Shown here one piece after another: positions 1-6,028 of a stretch of 22,655 nucleotides of DNA; positions within the stretch are counted from its first letter, which is position 1; every line of letters begins with the position of its first letter. The DNA comes from an uncultured Blautia sp. GTDB taxonomy: Bacteria > Bacillota > Clostridia > Lachnospirales > Lachnospiraceae. The stretch is from assembly GCA_902476765.1 (NCBI GenBank), contig CABSEJ010000032.1, positions 1 to 22,655 on the forward strand. The letters run 5' to 3'. The notes beneath the pieces are model-generated. The model saw nothing but the letters and a program-made list of their open reading frames with translations, was not told where the DNA came from and made no database searches. The position numbers were made by a program, and so were the translations under genes.

Positions 1-1507
1 CCATACCGGCAAAAACAAGATTTTCTGTCAGGGCTGATTTTTTCTTTTCCCCGGCTCTCTCCCGATACGCCAGGGCCAGAATACGCAGTCCGTCTTTGGC
101 CATGCTCTCCATAGCCATGCGGATTTTCATTTTTCTGGCCTGAGTCATAGACTCAATTTTGTCCCTAAGCTGAACCCGGGTACAACAATCCAGAATGTAA
201 TCGCAGGCTCCCTTCACGTAGACTGTCTCGTGGCCGCTGTCCTTATGTACGGTAGCCATATATTTTTTTTCTGAGTCAAAGGGAATTTCAAAGGTTCTGG
301 GATATTGGCTTACAAGTCTTTCCCTGTCATACCCCATTTCCTTCCCCATATGGAGAAGGGCCAGTTCTGTAGCATCCCCGATTTCCTGCTTTCCCAGAAG
401 ACTGTTGTTGCAGAGAAGGAATCCCTCAACTAGTCTCGGAAACTCTCTTTTTCTCACTTTAGACGCTGGAAGCAGTGTATCTCCCCCATAAAGCTGCACC
501 ACCTTCATTTTATTCTCTGTAAGAGTCCCTGTTTTGTCAGAACAGACTACGCCCACAGAGCCCAGGGTTTCTACGGCAGGCAGCTTTCGGATAATGGTAT
601 TTACCTTGACCATTCTGGCCACTCCCAGGGCCAGCACAATCGTTACAACTGCCGGAAGCCCTTCCGGAATGGCGGCTACTGCCAGTGAAATAGATAATAA
701 AAGCATGTGGAGCAAATTTCTGTGCTGGAGAATTCCAATGAGAAATAATCCCAGGCACAAGGCCACAGCGATAATACTTAGTATTTTCCCCAAGTCTCCC
801 AAACGCTTTTGCAAAGGTGTTTTTTCCGGAGAAACCTCCTGAATCATACCGGCAATTTTCCCTATTTCCGTATCCATAGCCACCGCCGTAACCAGTCCCT
901 CTCCGCTTCCTTTCATCACTTCTGTGGACATATAAAGCATATTCCGTTTTTCTGCCATAGGAAGATCTTCTGGCATAGGCTGGGCAGTTTTATTTACGGA
1001 GAGGGATTCGCCTGTAAGGGCAGATTCATCGGCTTCCAGACCCTGGCATCTCAAAACCCTGATGTCCGCCGGAATCTGATCCCCTGCCTGAACCTTCACT
1101 AAATCCCCTTTGACCAAACGTGAAGCAGGAATCTTCTTATAAACTCCATCCCGTTTCACCACAGCCATGGGAGCAGTTATCTTCCGAAGGGCTTCCATGG
1201 CTTTAGCTGCTTTTCCCTCCTGTATCACTCCCACTGTTGTATTCAGTGCAATAACAGCCAGGATAATTCCTGTGTCGCTGAATTCTCCCAAAAGCATGGA
1301 AATGGCCGCTGCCAAAAATAAAATCAAAATCATAGGCTCATTTAGCTGTTCCTGAACCATATCCCACAGCGTCCGTTCCCTCTCCTTTTTCAGGACATTC
1401 TTTCCGTCTCGCTCCAGGCGAGCTTCCGCCTCCTTCTGAGAAAGCCCCTGCCGAGAATCCGTACCCAGGCTTTCACACAGCTCCTTTTCTCTTAATGTCT
1501 CATACAT
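1..1507 (-). CDS. Calcium-type P-type ATPase, C-terminal part beyond the window
   Basis: Membrane ATPase that exports a cation, probably Ca2+, through a phospho-aspartate intermediate. About 502 N-terminal residues are present and no stop is reached before the left edge. Seen in order: an N-terminal cation-ATPase region, transmembrane pair M1-M2, the actuator motif TGES at residues 165-168, the M4 motif IPEGLP at 280-285, the phosphorylation motif DKTGT at 324-328 (D324), and the nucleotide-binding KGA at 432-434. The stretch from VAAIPEGLP to CSDKTGTLT matches the SERCA/PMCA-type (IIA) pattern. The start is ATG at 1507, preceded by GGGGAGGTG. An ATG four bases downstream is out of frame. The gene is divergent from the methyltransferase. 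Family is certain; ion specificity is inferred from the M4 motif, and the M5-M6 ligands lie outside the window. Confidence 0.93.
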   Translation of the reverse strand, partial: MYETLREKELCESLGTDSRQGLSQKEAEARLERDGKNVLKKERERTLWDMVQEQLNEPMILILFLAAAISMLLGEFSDTGIILAVIALNTTVGVIQEGKAAKAMEALRKITAPMAVVKRDGVYKKIPASRLVKGDLVKVQAGDQIPADIRVLRCQGLEADESALTGESLSVNKTAQPMPEDLPMAEKRNMLYMSTEVMKGSGEGLVTAVAMDTEIGKIAGMIQEVSPEKTPLQKRLGDLGKILSIIAVALCLGLFLIGILQHRNLLHMLLLSISLAVAAIPEGLPAVVTIVLALGVARMVKVNTIIRKLPAVETLGSVGVVCSDKTGTLTENKMKVVQLYGGDTLLPASKVRKREFPRLVEGFLLCNNSLLGKQEIGDATELALLHMGKEMGYDRERLVSQYPRTFEIPFDSEKKYMATVHKDSGHETVYVKGACDYILDCCTRVQLRDKIESMTQARKMKIRMAMESMAKDGLRILALAYRERAGEKKKSALTENLVFAGM

Positions 1508-1612
1508 GTGGCACCTCCCCTGCGGGACCTATCTGCTATGACAGTCTATGCAGAGGTTGGGACAGATATGTGCAGTGCCAGGGCTTTACCACCGGGTTTC
1601 GCAATCTTGCTG

Positions 1613-1641
1613 TTGCTCCTGTAATTTCCTTCTGTTATACT
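1613..1641 (+). promoter_or_regulatory. Probable promoter of the methyltransferase-ansA-aroC unit
   Basis: TTGCTC (1613-1618) and TATACT (1636-1641) are separated by 17 bp, a good sigma-A arrangement. Transcription would start near 1648 and give a leader of about 125 nt before the ATG at 1774. Inferred from hexamers only. Confidence 0.5.
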
Positions 1642-1665
1642 AAATGTGGTTTGAAAACCCACCGG

Positions 1666-1741
1666 GATTGCAGCAGTTGTGCAACGACAGCAATCAGGCA
1701 GTCCCCGGGCACTTGTCAGCGGCAAAATTTCGCAGCCGCTG
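1666..1741 (+). other. Structured 5' leader of the methyltransferase gene
   Basis: Two hairpins lie between the proposed promoter and the ribosome binding site. The first (1666-1695) pairs GATTGC with GCAATC and GTTG with CAAC, with three mismatched positions between. The second (1717-1723 with 1735-1741) is a perfect 7-bp stem, CAGCGGC with GCCGCTG, around an 11-nt loop. The second ends about 20 nt before AAAGGA at 1761-1766. No known riboswitch class was recognised and there is no U-tract. The remaining bases of the 1508-1773 gap hold the ATPase ribosome binding site and nothing else recognised. Confidence 0.4.
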
Positions 1742-1773
1742 GTCTGATAAATTTAGCAGAAAGGAATTTTTCT

Positions 1774-2634
1774 ATGTGGATTGCAGATAAATGGAAAGAC
1801 TATGAAATAATAGATACCTCCCAGGGTGAAAAGCTGGAGCGCTGGGGAGACTATCTTCTGGTGCGTCCCGACCCTCAGGTCATATGGAACACACCTAAGA
1901 GCCATAAAGGCTGGAAGGAGATGAACGGGCATTACCACCGGAGCAAAAAAGGGGGCGGAGAGTGGGAGTTTTTTGACCTTCCTGAGCAATGGACCATCCG
2001 GTACCGGAATCTTACCTTTAACCTGAAGCCTTTCAGCTTCAAGCATACGGGGCTTTTCCCGGAGCAGGCGGTAAACTGGGATTGGTTTTCTGAGAAAATC
2101 CGCCAGGCAGGCCGTCCGGTAAAGGTGTTGAACCTTTTCGCTTACACCGGAGGAGCCACCCTGGCTGCCGCAGCTGCAGGAGCCAGCGTTACTCATGTAG
2201 ACGCTTCTAAAGGCATGGTGACCTGGGCCAGAGAAAACGCTCTGTCCTCCGGTCTTAAAGACGCCCCTATCCGGTGGCTGGTAGATGACTGTGTAAAATT
2301 TGTAGAGCGGGAAATCCGCCGTGGAAACACCTATGATGCAATTATTATGGACCCGCCCTCTTACGGCAGAGGTCCCAAAGGGGAGATTTGGAAGATTGAG
2401 GACAACATTTATTCTTTGATACAGCTTTGTACCCGGATTCTATCGGACCGCCCTCTTTTCTTCCTGTTAAATTCCTACACCACAGGACTTGCCCCTGCAG
2501 TGCTGACTTATATGCTTTCAACAGAGCTAAAAAAATTCCACGGCAGAGTGGAATCCCAGGAAATCGGCCTTCCTGTGACGGAATCAGGGCTGGTGCTGCC
2601 CTGCGGAGCTTCCGGCCGCTGGGAAGAAATTTAA
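1774..2634 (+). CDS. RlmI-like class I SAM-dependent methyltransferase
   Basis: Predicted cytoplasmic S-adenosylmethionine-dependent methyltransferase of the COG1092/RlmI group, 286 aa, probably acting on rRNA. The SAM-binding motif reads VLNLFAYTGG, the acidic end of strand 2 is HVDASKG, and the catalytic-type loop DPPSYGRG follows, as in RNA cytosine-C5 methyltransferases of this clan. The N-terminal PUA domain of E. coli RlmI is absent; the protein begins directly with a short region before the Rossmann fold. The open frame extends upstream to 1495, but that part would run through the proposed promoter and leader hairpins. ATG 1774 with AAAGGA eight bases upstream is preferred. First gene of a probable four-gene operon, 43 bp before ansA. 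Fold assignment is secure; the substrate is inferred. Confidence 0.85.
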   Translation: MWIADKWKDYEIIDTSQGEKLERWGDYLLVRPDPQVIWNTPKSHKGWKEMNGHYHRSKKGGGEWEFFDLPEQWTIRYRNLTFNLKPFSFKHTGLFPEQAVNWDWFSEKIRQAGRPVKVLNLFAYTGGATLAAAAAGASVTHVDASKGMVTWARENALSSGLKDAPIRWLVDDCVKFVEREIRRGNTYDAIIMDPPSYGRGPKGEIWKIEDNIYSLIQLCTRILSDRPLFFLLNSYTTGLAPAVLTYMLSTELKKFHGRVESQEIGLPVTESGLVLPCGASGRWEEI

Positions 2635-2654
2635 TATCGAAGAAATTTAATATC
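2623..2654 (+). repeat. Perfect 16-bp tandem duplication at the methyltransferase stop codon
   Basis: The 16-mer GAAGAAATTTAATATC occurs twice head-to-tail at 2623-2638 and 2639-2654. The first copy encodes the last three residues and the TAA stop; the second lies in the gap before ansA. It looks like a recent slippage or duplication event and does not alter either protein. Confidence 0.95.
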
Positions 2655-2677
2655 AATGAAAACAGAGGTAGACTTTA

Positions 2678-3694
2678 TTGAAGAAAAAGAAACTGTTGAT
2701 TATCACTACAGGAGGAACCCTGGCTTGTGTCCAGGATGACAAAGGACTTTTACCGGGCCTGTCCGGTAAGGAAATCCTCTCTCACATATCCCATATCACC
2801 GGATTATATGAGGTGGATTTCCTGGAGCTTTTCCAACTGGACAGTGCAAATATTCAGCCTGCACATTGGCAGGAAATTGCCCGAACCATATATGAAAACT
2901 GTACAAAGTATCAGGGTATGGTAATCTTCCACGGCACAGATACCATGGCCTACACGGCTTCCGCCTTGTCCTTTATGCTTCCCAATCTCCCCATACCTGT
3001 GGTGATTACAGGAAGCCAGTTATCCATTCTCAATCCTCTGGCTGATGCAGTGGAGAACTGCCGCTGTGCCATTCACATGGCAGGAAGTCAGATTCCCGGA
3101 GTATTTCTGGCGTTTAACAGAAAAGTAATTCTGGGTACCAGGGCCTCGAAAGTCCGTACCACCAGCTTTCATGCCTTTGAAAGTATCAATTACCCTTATG
3201 TAGGTGAAATCAATTCCAGAGGTCTTGATTTACAGCCCGGCTATATTCCGGTTCCAAAAGGCCCCTGCAGTTTAGAAACAGCCTTGGAGGAAAAGGTATT
3301 CCTTATCAAGCTGGTTCCTGGCTTTGACGGTAAAATTTTTCATTTTCTGTATCAACAGGGCTATCGGGGACTGGTTATCGAAGCTTTTGGGTTAGGAGGC
3401 GTCCCTACCTTATCCCAAGAAGTTATGGCTGATTTGAAGTATGTCATAGACAAAGGAATGCTGGTAGCCGTTAAAAGCCAGTGTCCCTATGAGGGAAGTG
3501 ATTTAACCCTGTACGAAACAGGACGAATGGCATTGGAAGCAGGCGTGTTTCAGGCCTATGACATGAGTACAGAAGCTTTAGTGACAAAACTAATGTGGCT
3601 TCTGGGCAGAGGTTGGGACAGAAAAAGGCTGGAAGAGGCCTTTTACCAAAGCCTGGCAGGGGAAATCCGTATCCCCACCCCGATTCCTGTTTAA
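2678..3694 (+). CDS. ansA: Type I (cytoplasmic) L-asparaginase
   Basis: Hydrolyses L-asparagine to aspartate and ammonia; 338 aa, normal for AnsA. The first active-site motif TTGGTLA is at residues 10-16, with T11 as probable nucleophile, and the second motif HGTDTM at 85-90 (T87, D88). There is no signal peptide: the N-terminus is four lysines followed directly by the first beta strand, which indicates the cytoplasmic form. The start codon is TTG at 2678, with AGAGGT at 2664-2669 as ribosome binding site; no in-frame ATG lies near. Followed 26 bp later by the DUF1294 gene. The asparaginase/glutaminase family is certain. The choice of asparaginase over glutaminase rests on type I similarity. 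Confidence 0.9.
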   Translation: MKKKKLLIITTGGTLACVQDDKGLLPGLSGKEILSHISHITGLYEVDFLELFQLDSANIQPAHWQEIARTIYENCTKYQGMVIFHGTDTMAYTASALSFMLPNLPIPVVITGSQLSILNPLADAVENCRCAIHMAGSQIPGVFLAFNRKVILGTRASKVRTTSFHAFESINYPYVGEINSRGLDLQPGYIPVPKGPCSLETALEEKVFLIKLVPGFDGKIFHFLYQQGYRGLVIEAFGLGGVPTLSQEVMADLKYVIDKGMLVAVKSQCPYEGSDLTLYETGRMALEAGVFQAYDMSTEALVTKLMWLLGRGWDRKRLEEAFYQSLAGEIRIPTPIPV

Positions 3695-3720
3695 ACCAGT
3701 TTTACAAAGGAGTGTTCATT

Positions 3721-4002
3721 TTGCTTATATCCGTAAAAAATATTCTTATGTACCTGGCCGCAGTAAATATTCTGGCTTTTATCTGCTTCGGCGTAGATAA
3801 ATATAAGGCCAAGACAAACCAGTGGCGAATTTCAGAAAAAACTCTTCTGGGAATTGCCGTCTGCGGCGGCTCTCTGGGCGCAATACTGGGTATGCGCTTT
3901 TTCCGGCACAAAACCCAGCATCAGAAATTCGTCCTGGGGCTCCCGGCTATTCTCATAGTCCAGGGCTTAGGGGCAGTCATTCTATACAGCATGCTTTCTT
4001 AA
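3721..4002 (+). CDS. DUF1294 family small membrane protein
   Basis: Predicted 93-residue integral membrane protein of unknown function. It carries the family signature: a first hydrophobic helix ending in FGVDKYKA, then RISEKTLL, a glycine-rich second helix (GGSLGAILGM), the invariant-looking FRHKTQHQKF, and a C-terminal hydrophobic helix. The open frame reaches back to 3595 inside ansA, but TTG at 3721 has AAAGGAG at 3706-3712 with eight-base spacing and gives the usual family length. It lies between ansA and aroC in the same direction. No function is assigned; relatives are often described as cold-shock or nuclease-associated membrane tails, which the sequence here does not support. Confidence 0.85.
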   Translation: MLISVKNILMYLAAVNILAFICFGVDKYKAKTNQWRISEKTLLGIAVCGGSLGAILGMRFFRHKTQHQKFVLGLPAILIVQGLGAVILYSMLS

Positions 4003-4046
4003 TGAAAGCAATCATACATTATGTAAACTAATTGGGAGGTCATATT

Positions 4047-5147
4047 ATGAATGGTTCTACTTTTGGCAATATATTCCGCATTTCCACCTGGGGCGAATCC
4101 CATGGAAAAGCAATCGGCGTAGTCATAGACGGATGTCCTGCCGGTCTGGATCTTTGTGAAGAAGACATCCAGAAATTTCTGGACAGAAGAAAACCGGGGC
4201 AGTCTAAATTTACTACCCAGAGGCAGGAGGCTGACCAGGTTCAGATTCTTTCCGGAATCTTCCAGGGAAAAACTACCGGCACTCCCATTTCCCTGCTGGT
4301 TCCCAACACAGACCAGCGCTCCAGGGATTACAGCGAAATCGCTAATTATTACCGTCCCGGACATGCAGACTTAAATTATGACAGAAAATATGGTTTTCGG
4401 GATTACAGAGGCGGCGGACGCTCTTCAGGAAGAGAGACCATAGGCCGGGTGGCCGCAGGAGCCATTGCCTGTAAAATCCTGAAAGAGCTGGGGATTGCTT
4501 TCCTGACCTATACCTGCCAGATTGGTCCTGTAAAAATAGAGTCAGACCGCTTTGATGCAGAAGAAATTTTCCGCAATCCCCTTTACATGCCCGATGCTCA
4601 GGCAGCTGCCCAAGCACAGGAATACCTGGCCCAGTGTATGAAAGAAACCAACTCCTGCGGCGGCATAATAGAATGTGTTATCACCGGCGTTCCCTCTGGC
4701 CTGGGAGAGCCTGCCTTCGACAAGCTGGATGCCAGCCTGGCCAAGGCCATTTTTTCCATCGGAGCCGTAAAAGGCTTTGAACTTGGCAGCGGTATGAAAG
4801 CCGCTTCCTCCACCGGCCTGGAAAACAACGACGCCTACTATATAGACCAGCAAGGCAATATTCAAAAAGAGACCAATCATTCCGGCGGTATCACCGGAGG
4901 AATCAGCGACGGCGCTCCTATCATCTTCAGAGCCGCCTTCAAGCCCACCCCCTCCATTGCCGCCCCCCAAAAAACCATAACCCGTCAGGGCGAAGAAATC
5001 CAAATCCAAATCAAAGGCCGCCATGACCCCATCATCCCCCCTCGTGCCGTGGTAGTGGTAGAATCCATGGCCGCCCTTACCATCCTGGATGCCCTCCTGG
5101 CCTCCATGACCACCCGCATGGACAACCTGAAAAAATTCTTCCAATAA
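4047..5147 (+). CDS. aroC: Chorismate synthase
   Basis: Last step of the shikimate pathway: 5-enolpyruvylshikimate-3-phosphate to chorismate, needing reduced FMN. The protein is 366 aa, typical length. Visible signatures are GNIFRISTWGESHG at 7-20, RPGHAD at 103-108, YGFRDYRGGGRSSGRET at 115-131, NHSGGITGGISDG, and RHDPIIPPRA near the C-terminus. An upstream TTG at 4032 is in frame, but GGGAGGT at 4034-4040 is placed ideally for ATG 4047, which also gives the family N-terminus. Gap to the preceding gene is 44 bp. The last roughly 190 bases use C-ending codons far more than the rest of the gene. No other shikimate-pathway gene is nearby. Confidence 0.97.
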   Translation: MNGSTFGNIFRISTWGESHGKAIGVVIDGCPAGLDLCEEDIQKFLDRRKPGQSKFTTQRQEADQVQILSGIFQGKTTGTPISLLVPNTDQRSRDYSEIANYYRPGHADLNYDRKYGFRDYRGGGRSSGRETIGRVAAGAIACKILKELGIAFLTYTCQIGPVKIESDRFDAEEIFRNPLYMPDAQAAAQAQEYLAQCMKETNSCGGIIECVITGVPSGLGEPAFDKLDASLAKAIFSIGAVKGFELGSGMKAASSTGLENNDAYYIDQQGNIQKETNHSGGITGGISDGAPIIFRAAFKPTPSIAAPQKTITRQGEEIQIQIKGRHDPIIPPRAVVVVESMAALTILDALLASMTTRMDNLKKFFQ

Positions 5148-5156
5148 GAAAATAGG

Positions 5157-5220
5157 GGCTAGTGGGGGTTCCTTTTACTGTGAATTCTTGGCTGAACAGA
5201 AAAAGGAACCCCCACTAGCC
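5157..5220. repeat. 64-nt near-perfect inverted repeat downstream of aroC
   Basis: Arms 5157-5180 and 5197-5220 are complementary over 24 positions with a single mismatch (20 perfect bp, one A-A, three more bp), around a 16-base loop. It begins ten bases after the aroC stop. There is no U-run after the right arm on the plus strand. The minus-strand exit is T-rich (TATTTTCTTATT) but no minus-strand gene precedes it. It may still end aroC transcription, or be a dispersed palindromic element. Nothing else was recognised in 5148-5245. Confidence 0.8.
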
Positions 5221-5245
5221 GCAGTAAATTAAGAAATTCTTTCGT

Positions 5246-5283
5246 TTTTTCACCCGTCACTTTTTAATATTTTTCACTATTAT
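5246..5283 (+). promoter_or_regulatory. Possible response-regulator promoter with direct repeats
   Basis: TTTTTCAC is repeated at 5246-5253 and 5270-5277, 24 bp apart, in an A/T-rich stretch. TATTAT at 5278-5283 could be a -10 box, but the -35 is poor (GTCACT at 5256-5261, 16-bp spacer). Direct repeats beside a weak -35 suit autoregulation by an OmpR-type regulator; this is inference. Confidence 0.25.
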
Positions 5284-5314
5284 CTGTAACAGAACAGAAG
5301 ACAGGAGTTACACC

Positions 5315-6028
5315 ATGGAACTGAATCATATTTTAATCGTAGAGGACGACAAGGATATACGGGAAGGAGTAGGCATTTATCTGAAAAGCCAGGGCTACCA
5401 GGTATTTATGGCAGCCGACGGCCTGGAAGGACTGAAGGTACTGGAGGAAGAAGAAATTCATCTGGCCATTGTGGACATTATGATGCCCCGGATGGACGGC
5501 ATTACCATGACGGTAAAGCTAAGGGAAAAATACGATTTTCCGGTTATCATGCTTTCCGCAAAGTCTGAAGAAGTGGATAAAATCATGGGCCTGAACATCG
5601 GAGCTGACGACTATGTTACAAAGCCTTTCACGCCCATGGAGCTGATGGCCCGGGTCAATTCCCAGATGAGGCGCTACCGGAGATTTATGGAAAAACTTCA
5701 GGAAAAAGAAAATGCACAGACAGATAACATTTACAGCATCGGAGGCCTGGAAGTCAATGAAAGTACCTTCGAAGTAAAGGTAGACGACAATCCCGTAAAA
5801 ATGACTCCCATGGAGTTTAAAATTCTCCTGTTGTTAATCAAGAATCCTGGCCGGGTTTTCTCTGCGGATGAAATTTACGAACGTGTATGGAACGAAAGGG
5901 CAGTAAACACAGAAACCGTTATGGTCCATGTTCGGAATATCCGGGAAAAAATTGAGATTAACCCAAAGGAGCCTAAATATTTAAAGGTGGTGTGGGGAGT
6001 TGGATACAAAATCGAAAAATTATCATAA
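5315..6028 (+). CDS. OmpR/PhoB-family response regulator
   Basis: Cytoplasmic DNA-binding half of a two-component system, 237 aa. The receiver domain (about 1-120) has the acidic pair D11-D12, phosphoacceptor D54 in VDIMMP, S81 at the Thr/Ser switch position, and K103 in the VTKPF motif. A winged-helix effector domain follows (about 140-235), ending in the usual VWGVGYK. The start ATG at 5315 has ACAGGAG at 5301-5307. The end overlaps the start of the histidine kinase gene by 29 bases, so the two are cotranscribed and probably translationally coupled. The regulated genes cannot be told from this window. It resembles VanR-type regulators, but no resistance genes are adjacent. Confidence 0.95.
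   Translation: MELNHILIVEDDKDIREGVGIYLKSQGYQVFMAADGLEGLKVLEEEEIHLAIVDIMMPRMDGITMTVKLREKYDFPVIMLSAKSEEVDKIMGLNIGADDYVTKPFTPMELMARVNSQMRRYRRFMEKLQEKENAQTDNIYSIGGLEVNESTFEVKVDDNPVKMTPMEFKILLLLIKNPGRVFSADEIYERVWNERAVNTETVMVHVRNIREKIEINPKEPKYLKVVWGVGYKIEKLS

Noticed and set aside
1495..1773. N-terminal 93-residue extension of the methyltransferase frame
   Set aside because: No ribosome binding site at 1495, cysteine-rich composition unlike the family, and it would overlap the ATPase start, the promoter and two hairpins.
4032..4046. TTG start five codons upstream in aroC
   Set aside because: The codon is just before and overlaps the GGGAGGT Shine-Dalgarno that serves the ATG at 4047.
4542..5144. 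200-residue glycine- and tyrosine-rich open frame opposite aroC
   Set aside because: Antisense shadow of a strongly conserved gene; composition reflects aroC codon bias and there is no ribosome binding site.
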